NCBI GenBank assembly: GCA_022695795.1
Contig: MU404068.1
Location: 310,001 to 374,000 of the forward strand
Direction: 5' to 3'
DNA: 64,000 nt
Source of the DNA: Biscogniauxia marginata
Taxonomy: Eukaryota; Ascomycota; Sordariomycetes; Xylariales; Xylariaceae
Part shown: piece after piece, positions 10,978 to 22,152 of the stretch
Numbering within the stretch: the stretch's first letter is position 1
Layout of the letters: the number at the start of each line of letters is the position of its first letter
Position numbers and translations under genes: made by a program
The notes under the pieces: model-generated
Database searches by the model: none
What the model saw: only the letters and a program-made list of their open reading frames with translations
Told to the model about the DNA's origin: nothing

Positions 10978-12534
10978 GATGGAGGTGTTGGGGAATTAAT
11001 GCCAATGCGGGTGAACAGTGTACAAAGAAGGAATGTGAATACAAGGTGCGAAGGTATTATTGTCGAAGCAGGGAAGAGAGAAAAGAGATTAGTTAGTTTT
11101 CACGCGAGAGAACTGGTCTTGGTGTAAAGAGTGGCGCTGACGAAATGGAACAATCTGTCTTTCTCAGCCTTGGGCTAAAAGTTAGTGAACAGTTGGAACT
11201 TGCCAACTAGCCTATTACATAATAATTGCACCTGCTGCTTCCCTCCGTAATTTAGCCGGCTACTGGCTTTACCTTACCTAAGTCTGAGCATTCAAACGCG
11301 CACAGACCACTTCGAGCACCCATTTGAACGTACCCTACCTACCTTGGCTGCTTAGCATTGGTTATACCAGCTGTATTTCGTAAAACCTTCCATTGTTTCT
11401 CCAGCAGACAACCCTCCTTCGAGGTCCTTCGTCCACAAAGTGCCGATGACGTCCTTATATGGGAATCTTGGAGCAACCACAAGCAACCACAAATGAGTTG
11501 CAGCATGATCCATGCCATGTCTCAGCTTGATTATACCGATGCTCTATCAACCAAATTGCGCCTTTACCCTTCCAGGGCAATCAGAGCGCATGCTGCCTCG
11601 ACGCGTGGGCCGGTATTAATAGAAACTAAAGGCGACACCGGCGACAACAAAATATCCGTCGAATCAACGTCAAGCTTTCCTGGTTTCTGGGCACGTCCAG
11701 GTCGTTAATCTTGACAGGAACCTTCTTGGGATCCATGCCGTGCTCCAGGAAAAACTCTAGCTGCGGATCTCCGTCCTACCCTGATGGGCTTCCTTTCCAT
11801 GCTGCCCTTTGGATTCTCGTCGCCCGAACATGTTACCAAGTGGAAACATTCGGCATGCGCAAGCTACCACATGGCATATTGTACTCTTTTCTGTCGGACG
11901 AACCTACGGCCTCGCCCTTCAGGGATGCATGTCCAAGCTTGCACGTCGTCCACTCGAACCCTCCTCTTCGGGGATGACGAGAGACATGCTTCGACGCAGT
12001 TTATGACGGAAGACTAAGCTGCTACACGCGAAGGCCAATCTGGAAGGCCACGAGACACCCCCTCTCGGCACCCTGTGGCAAGGTGATCGCAGAACAAAGT
12101 GAGGGTGGGCTACTAAGCCCTTCTAGAGGAAACACGAACCAAGGATTTCTAAGACAAAAGACTGGCTGTACAGCACCGTTCATCTTACAGATGGTGGGGT
12201 CCTGCAATCTGGTGTGTGCCGCCAGCCATCCGAATGCTCTCCTACACCCCGGTCCGTAAGCGCCGACTGGCCCACGGCTTGGAGGATGCAGCCTATCAAA
12301 GCTTCGGACTTCTGCATCTAAACCATCAACGCTTTCCATCTTAATGTGAGGTCCAGAGCCAGCGCTCGCCCAGCTGCTTCGAGCCTAATACTAAGTGCAC
12401 AAGGTAATCTCTCTCATTTTTCATAAAGGCAATATGTATGCCCTCATGACCATGTCTCTCCCGCGTGCCCTCTGTCTCTCACCAACCGCTGGCCGTTTGC
12501 CCCTTTCCTGTCTCTTCGACATGAAGTCACCACC
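10978..12534. other. Intergenic with gene relic
   Basis: 1.5 kb between the divergent Sec62 gene and the next rightward gene, so it should carry two promoters. Several overlapping open frames occur on the plus strand (about 11358-12017), but none resembles a protein family. The only protein-like reading is the broken minus-strand stretch at 11620-12012, listed separately. Confidence 0.5.
11620..12012 (-). pseudogene. Possible decayed gene fragment, family unknown
   Basis: On the minus strand one frame reads from about 12012 to 11770 with a single TAG at 11864-11866 (CAG to TAG would be one C-to-T change). It includes VRVDDVQAWTCIPEGRGRRF and SGDENPKGSMERKPIR. After a one-base frame change the text goes on as GDPQLEFFLEHGMDPKKVPV and KINDLDVPRNQ, with third positions rich in G and C, down to a stop near 11622. 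The sense-like composition, one stop and one frameshift suggest a gene remnant or an exon set I could not join. No start, no domain and no donor sites that work are visible. It may also be chance. Confidence 0.3.
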
Positions 12535-12538
12535 ATGA
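12521..12538 (+). promoter_or_regulatory. Five-codon uORF overlapping the main start (ATGA)
   Basis: ATG AAG TCA CCA CCA TGA encodes MKSPP. Its stop codon shares two bases with the ATG of the downstream gene at 12535-12537, forming an ATGA overlap. Such an arrangement can lower main-frame translation or allow start by backtracking ribosomes. Seen directly; the effect is inference and depends on the transcript start lying upstream of 12521. Confidence 0.45.
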
Positions 12539-14018
12539 AAGCACTCAGTGGGATGTTTAGTTCATGGTCCCACTGGATCTCTCAGTGCTGCAACCCCGTG
12601 ACTTCCCACTATGATGAGAAGCCGCATTACTATGGTGAGCTTATCAAGGGTCCCATATAAGTTGGGGTAACATATCCTGACCAAACTTAGATACCCAAAA
12701 GTCGTTCGTTGTCATTCACGATGAGCCTTCGTTTATCCAACCGCCTTCAGCGGCACCGTTGAAGTTCACCATGGAGGCTCCTAAGCGGGAGCGGGCCCCG
12801 AGGAAAAGACGAGGGTCTGGATGGGGTAGCTACGTGAGAAAGCGATTATTGTCTTCAGACACCTTGCCGGCGCCGCGCAGGCCGCAAATATCGGCCCCTT
12901 CGAACTTCCGCCATCTATATTCAGAGTCCTTTAGCTTTCCCGACTACGGTCTATCCCAGGCAGGACCGAGGCCTGCGTCCTTCCGCCCCCTTGAACTAAA
13001 CTTATATATAACCGAGAACAAACTTTCACCTATTCTACCTCACTTCGACTACCCCAGTCCACCCGTCACGCCGCCTCCGCGCGCCTACACGATCTCTACT
13101 AGCAGCGATGAAAGCCCTGTCACGATGCACCAACGTAATTATTCGTCCATATCATTTCACGTTCCCCGGCGACCGGTCAATGGTGGATCTGTTTTTGACT
13201 CTCCGAGTTCAGATGCTAGCACTCCACAACGGCCACGGCCTGCGAGAGTCCGGGCACAGACGCCCCCATCGAAGGCTACGCCCATGATGGAGGACCTTGT
13301 AGAGAGAGTGGCGAATGCCATGCTAGAGAGGGACAGGTTGCAGGACCAGATCGACGACGTTATGGAGAGGCAAAGTATATATGTTAGTAGTAGGCCGTCT
13401 ACTGCATATGGGCCTCCAGGTAAGCGCTTCCATGATATCAGAATATTGCCAAAGCCCCCTTTTTAACAAGTCTCAGAAATGGAGCCTATGCCTGAGATAC
13501 CAGCTCTTCCTCCTAATGCTCCGTCATTCAGCGAGCGACTCGGCTCCGATCGCCCCCAAACTGCACCGTCCAGGCTTCACGCTCGTGGACCATACCAGGC
13601 GAATTCGTCGCGGAAGATGCAAGGGCATATTCCACCGCCGCCGCTACCGCTCCGATTACGTCCACCTTTGCGCAAAAAGAAATCATTCTCGCAAGTTTCT
13701 GCATGGCTTTTTCCTGGCGAAGAGCCTCACAACCGTGACATCAGTCTTGACTCCCTCACAAACGCACCTAGGCCGGTCACGGGTGCTGAGGGCTTCTACC
13801 AAATTGCCGAGCCTGATCAGAGCCAACGGTGCAGCTTTGATAGCGAATCCACCGTCTCTGACTGGAGTAACGAGGAAGAACAGACTATTCCTACAAGCCT
13901 GTCACCTAGTAGCTCTGCGACTCCCAAGGCGCTGGCTGGACCGCCAATTGGAATCGCATTCGGGCCGCGGGGGCCGATTGTCCTCCCTCAGCGAAGAAGC
14001 GTCGGCGTCGCTGTCTAA
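12535..14018 (+). CDS. Unrecognised Ser/Pro-rich protein with short coiled coil
   Basis: Three exons: 12535-12634, 12691-13419 and 13477-14018, joined over a 56-bp intron (GTGAGC..CTTAG) and a 57-bp intron (GTAAGC..TCTCAG), giving about 456 residues. An alternative acceptor at 13470 also keeps the frame and would add two residues. The start ATG sits in CCACCATGA, a good context. Features in order: a Cys/Trp-containing N-terminus, basic segment APKRERAPRKRRGSG at about 63-77, long Ser/Pro/Arg-rich disordered regions, a short helix of the coiled-coil type (MMEDLVERVANAMLERDRLQ, about residues 230-249), proline-rich IPPPPLPLRLRPPLRKKK, and a conserved-looking SFSQVSAWLFPGEEPHNRDI block near 370. 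This is the general look of a fungal regulatory or polarity-linked scaffold, but I do not recognise a family and give no function. Confidence 0.75.
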
Positions 14019-14696
14019 TTTTCTTCTGTAGTATAGCATTCTATGATACCATGATACCACATAATTATTACTGGAAGTCATTTAGGGCGGCATGATTATA
14101 TGATTGGGATTGATAGATGGATACCGGAAAGCATCTAAGGCAGGATCCGGTCACGATGCCTGGGACTATAGACCGGCAGGAACTACATTTTAAGAGGTCG
14201 CTCGAGGCTTGACTCCATATTGGAATTATGAGAGCATGGCTCGGCAATGAGGGGGGAAAGCGATCAGCTTAATATTCTTAATGATGCAGATAGAGAATGG
14301 AGCACTTTAGAACTATCACTGGAGTGAATTGAGACACGTAGGAATTCCACGTCGCTAGGTGATCCAGATCGTCGTGGAATTTTACTACATTGGATTCTTT
14401 TTCATAAAATGCTTGGTCATTTCATGCACGATACAATGCACGAGCGATCAGCACAAGCGATCAACACCATCTTGGGCTCTGTCAAAAGCAACTGACGGGC
14501 CGGTAACACCTGCGAAATACCTGATCTGAGCGACAGAGATTGTGGGTCACGACATGCGTGGCAGCCGGTTTCGAGAGTCCCATTTCATCCCTTTCATCCC
14601 TGTTCTTCTTACGAATGTGTCGGCAGCATAAAGCATCTCAAGTTAAATCAATAAATAAATTGTTATGGCGACGGGATTGCCCTGACAACACTCACG
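14019..14696. other. Intergenic, promoter of the acid phosphatase
   Basis: No coding region seen. It holds small imperfect direct repeats (ATGATACC twice near 14042-14057; CGATCA-type words near 14450-14465) and A/T runs shortly before the acid phosphatase start. One open frame from 14540 overlaps the gene in another frame and is a shadow. Confidence 0.5.
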
Positions 14697-16293
14697 ATGG
14701 TCCTCGCCGGTATGAGGGATCAATGGACGGCTTTCGTCAGCAAAGAGCCATACGATCAATACACAGCGCTGCCCGAGAATGTCAGCCAAGCCGAGTTAGA
14801 CAAGCGGACCAGAGTTTGGGCTGCGCGTCATAGGGCAGCCATTAAGATTACGCTCTCCTCCATGCTGCTTACTGCTGCTGCTTTTTTCATAATAAACTTC
14901 AGGTAAGGGACGCTCGAGTTCGTTGAGGTGTCGGGAGAACTGACCGTAGTCCCTCAGGCGGTCGACTGAAGCAGCGTCCTGCGATGCGGTGAAGACCGGT
15001 TTCCAGTGCGAAACCGAGATCTCTCACTCGTGGGGCCAGTATTCTCCGTTCTACTCCGTGCCGTCGAACGTCTCCGCCTCCGTCCCGGGGGGCTGCGAGA
15101 TAACGTTTGCACAGGTGCTCTCACGCCATGGTGCCCGCGACCCTACGGCAGCCAAGACGGCCGCCTTCGCTGCCATGATCGAGAAAGTCCAGCGCAACAC
15201 TACTGAGTACTCACCAGACTACGAGTTTATCAAGGATTACAAGTATACCCTTGGTGCAGACCAGTTGACCGTCTTCGGACAGCAACAGTTGGTCAATTCG
15301 GGCATCACGTTCTACCAGCGGTACGAAAAGCTTGCTAAGAATTCCTCGCCCTTCGTACGGACCGCTGGTCAGCAGCGTGTCGTAGACTCGGCACTCAACT
15401 GGACGCAAGGCTACCACCAGGCACGGCTAGCCGACAAGCATTCGGGCTCGCCGGACGCATACCCCTATGATATTCTCATCATACCTGAGGGTGAAGAGTT
15501 CAATAACACGTTGAGCCCTGGCACTTGCACCTCTTATAATGAAGGCCCGGACTTCGGGAAGGAAGCGCAAGGCGTCTGGGTGAACATATTCACGCCAAAG
15601 ATTACCGACAGGGTCAACGAGAACCTCCCGGGGGCCAATTTGACAAACCAGGAAATCATCTACCTGATGGACATGTGTCCGTTCGACACAGTTGCCGATG
15701 ACAAGGGCAAGGTTTCCCCTTTCTGCCGTCTCTTTACCGTGGAAGAGTGGCGCGAGTATGCTTATTACCAGTCCCTGGGCAAGTGGTACGGTGATGCGAG
15801 TTATAAGGAGGGAGATGCACTGGGACCGACGCAAGGCGTCGGGTTCGTCAACGAGCTAATCGCGAGACTCACGGGCAAGCCAGTCGTAGACCACACAAGC
15901 ATCAATACTACACTGGACGACTCCGATTCGACCTTCCCCCTGGACAAGGTACTCTATGCAGACTTTAGCCACGATAACGACATGGTTGGCGTGTTTGCGG
16001 CCATGGGTCTCTACAACACGACAGCAGCGCTCTCGAAGACCGAGAGGCAGGGTATCCGGGAGACTAATGGATTCTCGGCCGGCTGGGTGGTCCCTTTCGC
16101 CGCGAGGATGTACGTGGAGAAGCTGTCGTGCGCAGGGGGCGACGAGGAGCTAGTGCGAGTGCTAGTCAACGATAGAGTCATACCATTGCAGAACTGCGGC
16201 GCGGATGAGCAGGGCCGCTGCACGCTGTCCCGTTTTGTGGATAGCCTCAGCTTTGCAAGGAGCGGCGGACACTGGGACTTGTGTTATGAATGA
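14697..16293 (+). CDS. Histidine acid phosphatase (phytase-like), membrane-anchored
   Basis: Two exons, 14697-14902 and 14958-16293, with a 55-bp intron (GTAAGG..CTCAG), give 513 residues. Branch-2 histidine phosphatases remove phosphate from phytate and other phosphomonoesters at acid pH through a phospho-histidine. The nucleophile motif is RHGARDP at residues 125-131, and the proton-donor HD pair is His407-Asp408 in FSHDND. Eight or more Cys in the outer domain and many Asn-X-Ser/Thr sites fit an extracytoplasmic enzyme. Instead of a cleaved signal peptide it has about 45 polar residues and then one hydrophobic segment (about 49-68, ITLSSMLLTAAAFFIINF), so it looks like a type II membrane protein with the catalytic part outside or in the lumen. 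Length is within the family range once the anchor is set aside. Substrate preference is not visible. Confidence 0.9.
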
Positions 16294-17574
16294 TGATCAT
16301 CTTTGCATTGCATGAGTAGAATACATTTAGACATCATAGTTGGAGCAGCATATAGACAAATTGATCTCTGGCCGAATTTGGTACTACTCCGAAGGGAAAC
16401 GAGGTGGTGTAGGGTGATAATGTCAGTCGATACTGAGACAAATCCTACGCGAGCCTGGCGAATCAGAAGTGGAAAGCCGCAGTTCTAGAAGTTCAACGGT
16501 CCTGCATGGTTGCAAATGGTCCTCCCGAGATCTTCGTCAGGTTTACTTCATAAAAAGGGGCAGCTAGGTCGAAAGGCGTGGGATACAGAGTCCATCCAGC
16601 CACGGCTATGCTGGTTCCATGTGCCTTTTTCCTTTCTTGCTTTCCTCACATGTCACAAGGACTGGGCTATCACTTACTTTAGGTCCTTTCTGCGGGTGAT
16701 CCGTCCCAGGTAAGGCAGAATTGCATTTCTGCCTGACCTACCGTGCTCCGTAGGAAAATGCCGTGAGCGAAGTGAGACATACAGTGAGGCTAGGGGAGAA
16801 GTTGCGCAGTGCACGATAGTAATAAAAGGGATTGGGTGGCTTTGATAGGTGCTTCGAGTGAGACACAAGTCGGAGGAGGGCTCTGTTCGGCCTCTGGTCG
16901 GCCAACGGTTCGAAATTCCACGCACGGTCCACCTTGCACCGTGCACTAGCAAGACTAAGGTAGGCCACAGATAATAGTGGATAACGTAACTAGGTTATCT
17001 TTATCTGTCTGTCCTGTGTAACGTCACAGCTCTTTGGAGAAAAAAGGTGGGATGTTATGAATCGATTCGGGTCCACCTGTGAAACGCGATTGGCTGCGCT
17101 AGCTACATTGATCTGACAGCTTCCCCCGGGGCTAAGGTAGAAACCCTGTCGGTGGCCTGTGCATGCGCTAAGCAAGGTGGACAGGCAAGGAAGGCACCTG
17201 GAGTTTAGCGGGCTTTCACCTCGCGAAGAGCCTAAAAACAGAACAGCAACGGGTGGTCGGTGGGCTGGTTCGGCCATCAGCCTCAACTCCAACTGCAGAC
17301 TGTAAGACAAACTGACGACAGCGATTCTGCGCATATCTCGTTTCCGTCGCCGTTGTTGGGTCTCCCCTCCCGCAAACCTGCGAAACAACCCCACAAACTC
17401 CATTCCTGATTCCGGTTCCCCATACTCGCCGCCAGAAGCATAGCCACCCAAAGAATCACCCCGTTCCCCCGAAGCAGAACTGGGCTGATCCCGAGATCCT
17501 CCCCCTCGACTAAGCACACTATCAACACGACCTACGCAAATCAATCCGATCGACCGACCACGAAAACGCGCAAA
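16294..17574. other. Intergenic, no supported gene
   Basis: 1.3 kb between two rightward genes. Leftward open frames of up to 184 codons (about 16990-17544) look compositional: Gly/Arg/Ser-rich and without any motif. The last 60 bases before the next ATG are a C/A-rich leader typical of fungal 5' untranslated regions. Confidence 0.5.
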
Positions 17575-18598
17575 ATGGTCAGCCCTGTCGGCACCTTCTT
17601 CATCATCTTGGTCGTCCTACTGGTCATTGCTGCCATCGGTTGGGTTGTCTTCACACAACTGCGCGCACGGCGGCTAGGGGTAAGTCCCTCACTCTCTCCC
17701 CTGTCACCTGCCTTCAACCTCCCCGAGGAGCCCAGACCTACCTCTTCCCTATCTCCTGCATCATGCTGTCTCACGGCCGACCACTCGCTGCCGGCCATTC
17801 CGGGCTGCCTCCATCTACCTATTCCTGAGGCCATTGCTTCATATCGCGATAGCATGACGCAACCATCATCCCTTCTCCCCACACCTGCCTACTGCCCCCT
17901 ACCCTACCTAAGCTCCACCGATATCGAAAGGACCCCATTGAGCTAACGGGCCTGGACCACAGCTTCCCTCCCCACCCTTCTCATCCTACAACCCCTTCGC
18001 GCGATCTGAGCCATCTTCCTATGGCGCCCCGCAGCCTGCGCCTGGTGGTATCCGCGGCTGGTTTAGCGACAAGATGCGCTCCCTCCGCAGCAGCGGTAAC
18101 AGCCGGTCCGCCGCCGGCGCGTACGAGAACCCCTCTCGCAGCGGCCGAGGACGGAACGGCTTCGGCCCCCTAGACCCGGACGAGGCGTGGGACACGCGCG
18201 TGCATACCGAGGCGGACACGTACGGGCCGGGTGGCTACTACGAGGAGCAGGAGCTGGGTCTACGGGGCGCCAACAATCGCGACCGTGGCGACTTCAACCG
18301 CGGCGACCTCGGCGCGTACTCGGGCAGCGGCTACGACATGAACATCCCCGTCGCACACGAGGAGCGAGGCCGGACCACGAGCCGGGGCCCCGGCGTCGGA
18401 GGAAACACGAGCGCGCCCTATCACCAGAACCCCTTCGACGACGACGCCGCGGAGCCTAGCAACCTGCGGGGCGTGAGTCCGCGACCCATCGTCGACACCA
18501 CCACGGGCCCTGCGACGACACGGAAGGCCGGACACGTCGGCGACAGTCCATCGTCCGCTCATGCGGAGCGGAGATCGATTTTCCGCGAGGACGTATAA
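17575..18598 (+). CDS. Small single-pass membrane protein, conserved in moulds, function unknown
   Basis: Two exons, 17575-17679 and 17963-18598, separated by a 283-bp intron (GTAAGT..CACAG), give 246 residues. Residues 7-28 form one strong transmembrane helix (FFIILVVLLVIAAIGWVVFT) followed by a basic stop-transfer RARR, so the short N-terminus is outside or luminal and the rest is cytosolic. Exon 2 begins LPSPPFSSYNPF and has a GGIRGWFSDKMRSLR segment, then a Gly/Arg/Ser-rich acidic tail with DPDEAWDTRV and YGPGGYYEE. I recall similar proteins in many moulds, sometimes labelled acid-phosphatase-like without any phosphatase motif; no such motif is present here. The intron is unusually long for this locus and stays open in the exon 1 frame for 88 codons. 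Confidence 0.75.
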
Positions 18599-19565
18599 GG
18601 GGTGGGAGCAGAGGCCAGCTATATGGACTCGGGACTCGGGGGGTTGGTTGCAAACTTCGCGTTGCCATCGCCGCCGCTACGGTTTACGACTATTGAAAAG
18701 TGGATGTAAAAAAAAAAAACCCTCACGTACGTCTTTGCATGGCATCATAATGACCTACAAGGGGGGGGGGGGGGAGCGACGTTGAGGAGAAATGATTTGT
18801 AAGGAAAAGAACCATAGGCATCGCGAGAGCGGCGAGAGAGGAATGAAGTGACGATGACTTGTAATGTCTTCTATAATGAAGAATACTACCTAATTACAAC
18901 CGCTGGCAACGGGCAGGAAACGAAGAAATTCCAAACAAATTATGCTAAGAAGAATTCGGACAGAAATGATGCCGGTAAGGGGAGTTGAGTTAGTTGGGAG
19001 AGATGTTTTTCGTGTATGGACTAGGGGTGCTTAAAAAGGAAAAGAAAGAAAGAAATTTCCGGGTTTTCCTTTTTTCTTTTTTCGTCTCTTTCCCCCTTTC
19101 CTTCTTCTTCTGACTTGTCTAGAGGAAGGACGGAAGGAAGGAAGGAAGGGAAGCATGTATAGGAGGTATGGGAGCAGGGTGTAAAGGATAAAAAGGGGAA
19201 ATCAGGGATAGGATTTTTGTTTCGTATGTTTTCTTCTTCGTTTAAAAGGAGAGAAAAGGGGGGATAGGCGAGGGGGGAAGTGAAGAGGAGCTCTTGGCGT
19301 ATTTAGGTATTCTTATATGTTGCGAATTGGTTGGTTGGTTTGTTAGGTATACTATTATGGTAGGTACTTATGGATGATCATGAAAGATGTTTAAACTTTG
19401 CTTTGGCTTGGGGTTTGTTGAAGTGACGGGAATGTAGATGCGGTTGTAGTTGTACTAGTGGTTACGGTCGTGCTAGGAGGCGTGGGCGTGGGCGTGGATG
19501 GAGGTAGTGCGGGAGCAAGGTTGGGATGGATATAAGGTTTCCATGTCCTCTTCTCTTTCTTCGTG

Positions 19566-19614
<49 letters not shown>

Positions 19615-20175
19615 TTGTATGATGTCGTGCTAGTCTTTAGGCAGTTTACCAAGTCTATCTGGAAACTCATCTCGAATAGTTCATAGATGCCTCAGCAGAA
19701 CTCTTTGTTTGATTAATTGCCAAGTTAGCCTGTTGATATCCGTAATAATACTAACAGTTGACACGCAGTGTTCTAGAGGTTGGCTAGATTTTATGTCGCT
19801 GTAGGACCGAAGTCGATGTATAGGCTCTCTCTTGATATGTAATAGCTAACTGCTTCATCCGATAGAAACAAATTCCCATAAAATCACGCATCATTAGACT
19901 TAGAGAAAAGGTTATCATTGTGTACCAATCTATAGCTTTTCTTTTCTTATAATAGAATTAACTGCACCTCTTTTCTTCATTCTCTATGGAGAACAACAAC
20001 TACGGTTAAGAGAGGGAGGGGGGGAGTTTACTGAAAACGTTTCTCCTTTAGCGACATCATAATTCATTCAACAACACTGTTCTGTAAACTTGCTGATCAG
20101 CTGATTCGGGTTGTTAGACGACGCCAATGCTAAAGCAACACAGAACAATAGATACATTAGATGTTCAACTTGGTC
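18599..20175. other. Intergenic with purine-rich runs and a microsatellite
   Basis: Between two convergent genes. It holds a run of 14 G at 18761-18774, GGAA repeats around 19126-19150, purine-rich stretches from 19030 to 19280, and the TA/TG microsatellite listed separately. No coding region is supported. Confidence 0.6.
19565..19613. repeat. (TA)n(TG)n microsatellite
   Basis: About nine TA units run directly into about fourteen TG units, a compound dinucleotide repeat. It is likely to vary in length between strains. Alternating purine-pyrimidine DNA of this kind can adopt left-handed form under strain, which is general knowledge and not shown here. Confidence 0.9.
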
Positions 20176-22152
20176 TTATACCAAATTAAAATGTTGAACT
20201 TCCTTATCGACCCAGAAATCATCGTCTAACTCTTCATCATGGAACATGCCGCCTAGGATATCGCATTGCCCGAGTAAAATGTACTCCTCGCCATGTGGAC
20301 GGACTAGGCTCGGAAACATTGACCCCTTGAATAGGCACACAGCATCTCCAGGTTCGATCTCGACTTCCATCCTACGCAGGCGAATGATGGTTCCGTCTGT
20401 GAGCAAAAGGAGGTGGTACATGAATTCGTCGGCGAGGATAGTCTCCTTTGTGAGATTATCCCTAGTAATCTTTCTCCTCTCTAACCAGGACCTCTCGCCC
20501 TGCGAAGAGGGCTCGCGTAAATAACGGAAAACCTGGAAAAGGTATCCGAGGTCATCGTCGGAGAAGAAGGGGCTCCCCTTCAGAAATCTACCGAGAACCT
20601 GTTCGAGAGCAATGCCCCTGAGTGTTGCGGAAGGCTCAAGGATGCGATCCTCGACGGACTGAATACGAGAGGATAGGCCACCTGGGATTGCATGTAGACT
20701 TGGCCCAATCTTTTCTGAGCGGCATTCAGCAATGTGATCGCGGACCTCCCCCATAAGTAGTCCCTGAAGCTGTAATGACTTTTTGTCCCGAGAAACTACC
20801 ACAGAAGGCTCACGTTTGAATTCGCCCACAAAATCGCAGTATCGAAAATCAGGGACCCAGGACGGCACATTTTGAAGTTCTCTGTGGCGGCAACTAAGAA
20901 TTCTCAAATCGCGGGTCGTTCTAAGGATGAACACGGCGTACTGCCAATAAACCTCTTCGTACGACAGGCGGTAGTTAGGTGCCAAATCTTTCGGTAGAAA
21001 CTTGATCAAAAAGTCGAGAATCCCCAGGAGACCGTAGATTTGATCACGAGGGTCTGCAGATTTCTTCTTGGCTGAGATTCGCAACAATCTGATTAAAACT
21101 TCTGCTGAATCCATCTTCAATGGGTTATCTCCAAAATCCCAATCCGGATCCTTGTTGAAGATTGCACGGAACATATTACGAACATCGTCTAAGGCGCGGA
21201 GTCTTAGTCCACCAGGGGAGAAGAGCTGGAAACGGTTGTGCCTCCCGAGTACCCTCAGCAATGGTATAAGACGTTCCAAGTCAATGCTGTGCCGCCCAGC
21301 GTAAACTAGGGTATCGCCTTTGACGCACGCTTCTTGCAGAGTCCATGTCCTCGAAAACCAGGACCTTTGTAATAATTCGGTGGAGGCCCAAACGATCGCG
21401 TTATATGACCGGCCATAGAATTTTCGGAGGGCTTTCAACTCTTCGGCTGGATCATCTGGTAACACAAGCCATAGTTCATCAACATCCTCAAACATCATTT
21501 CGATTATATCATCCGGTGATGTCGCCTCTGGGCCAAACATCACATCCTGCCTGTCGGATAAAGGGACCCAATTTCGGTATGAGACAGTATTCCGAAGAAG
21601 TTTCTTAAAGGCACTGTTGGCGGGTGGCCCATTAGGCCCCAGCCAGACAAGAACCTGAAGACTCGAGCGGTATATCTCCATCATACGCGACACTTCGTGT
21701 GACCGTTCGTCGAGGTCTTCCTGGTTAATACAAATGGCATCAACCCAAAAGTAGTTGTCCAAATATCCATGCTCTGGAAATTGTCTGAATTGATGCAGTG
21801 CTTCGTGAAGGTTATTGGTGATCTGGAATGGCTGGCCATTCACCGTGATGGTTCTACGTATAGAATCATCTCCCCAAACGTAAGACAACGCGTAGTACTT
21901 TGGGTCTGTGCTCAGGGGCATCTGGTCGAGATAGCACTCAATGTCATCCTGAACTGCCCCCGGAAGGATTTTGATGAGGCGAATGTCAGTGTCGACTAAA
22001 TCTTGATAGGGATATCCTGGTGTTCCGCGACGTTGGTTTTCTTGCTTAGGCTGCTTGGCCTCATGTTGTTCTGGAGAATAGCTCCGCTTCGGAAGATCAT
22101 GTTTTACACGACGGGTTAATGAATCAAGAAGCATGATTTCGACGACGTCCAT
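20176..22152 (-). CDS. HET-domain (heterokaryon incompatibility) protein
   Basis: Single exon of 658 residues. The HET domain is clear: YALSYVWGDD at residues 87-96, WVDAICINQ at 136-144, RSLQVLVWLG near 160-170, and the RSWFSRTWTLQEA motif near 265-277. HET proteins trigger growth arrest or cell death when genetically different fungal cells fuse; other members act in self/non-self recognition more widely. The C-terminal 350 residues carry DPRDQIYGLLGI, the usual motif just after the domain, and a region rich in hydrophobic and acidic residues with no second recognisable domain (no NACHT, WD40 or ankyrin repeats). Start ATG 22152-22150 precedes a plausible N-terminus of about 50 polar residues. 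The gene is the accessory type in an otherwise housekeeping neighbourhood, and shares a 732-bp divergent promoter region with the CCDC124-type gene. Confidence 0.93.
   Translation of the reverse strand: MDVVEIMLLDSLTRRVKHDLPKRSYSPEQHEAKQPKQENQRRGTPGYPYQDLVDTDIRLIKILPGAVQDDIECYLDQMPLSTDPKYYALSYVWGDDSIRRTITVNGQPFQITNNLHEALHQFRQFPEHGYLDNYFWVDAICINQEDLDERSHEVSRMMEIYRSSLQVLVWLGPNGPPANSAFKKLLRNTVSYRNWVPLSDRQDVMFGPEATSPDDIIEMMFEDVDELWLVLPDDPAEELKALRKFYGRSYNAIVWASTELLQRSWFSRTWTLQEACVKGDTLVYAGRHSIDLERLIPLLRVLGRHNRFQLFSPGGLRLRALDDVRNMFRAIFNKDPDWDFGDNPLKMDSAEVLIRLLRISAKKKSADPRDQIYGLLGILDFLIKFLPKDLAPNYRLSYEEVYWQYAVFILRTTRDLRILSCRHRELQNVPSWVPDFRYCDFVGEFKREPSVVVSRDKKSLQLQGLLMGEVRDHIAECRSEKIGPSLHAIPGGLSSRIQSVEDRILEPSATLRGIALEQVLGRFLKGSPFFSDDDLGYLFQVFRYLREPSSQGERSWLERRKITRDNLTKETILADEFMYHLLLLTDGTIIRLRRMEVEIEPGDAVCLFKGSMFPSLVRPHGEEYILLGQCDILGGMFHDEELDDDFWVDKEVQHFNLV

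Noticed and set aside
16990..17544. 184-codon leftward open frame
   Set aside because: Composition follows the CT-rich leader of the next gene; no family resemblance.
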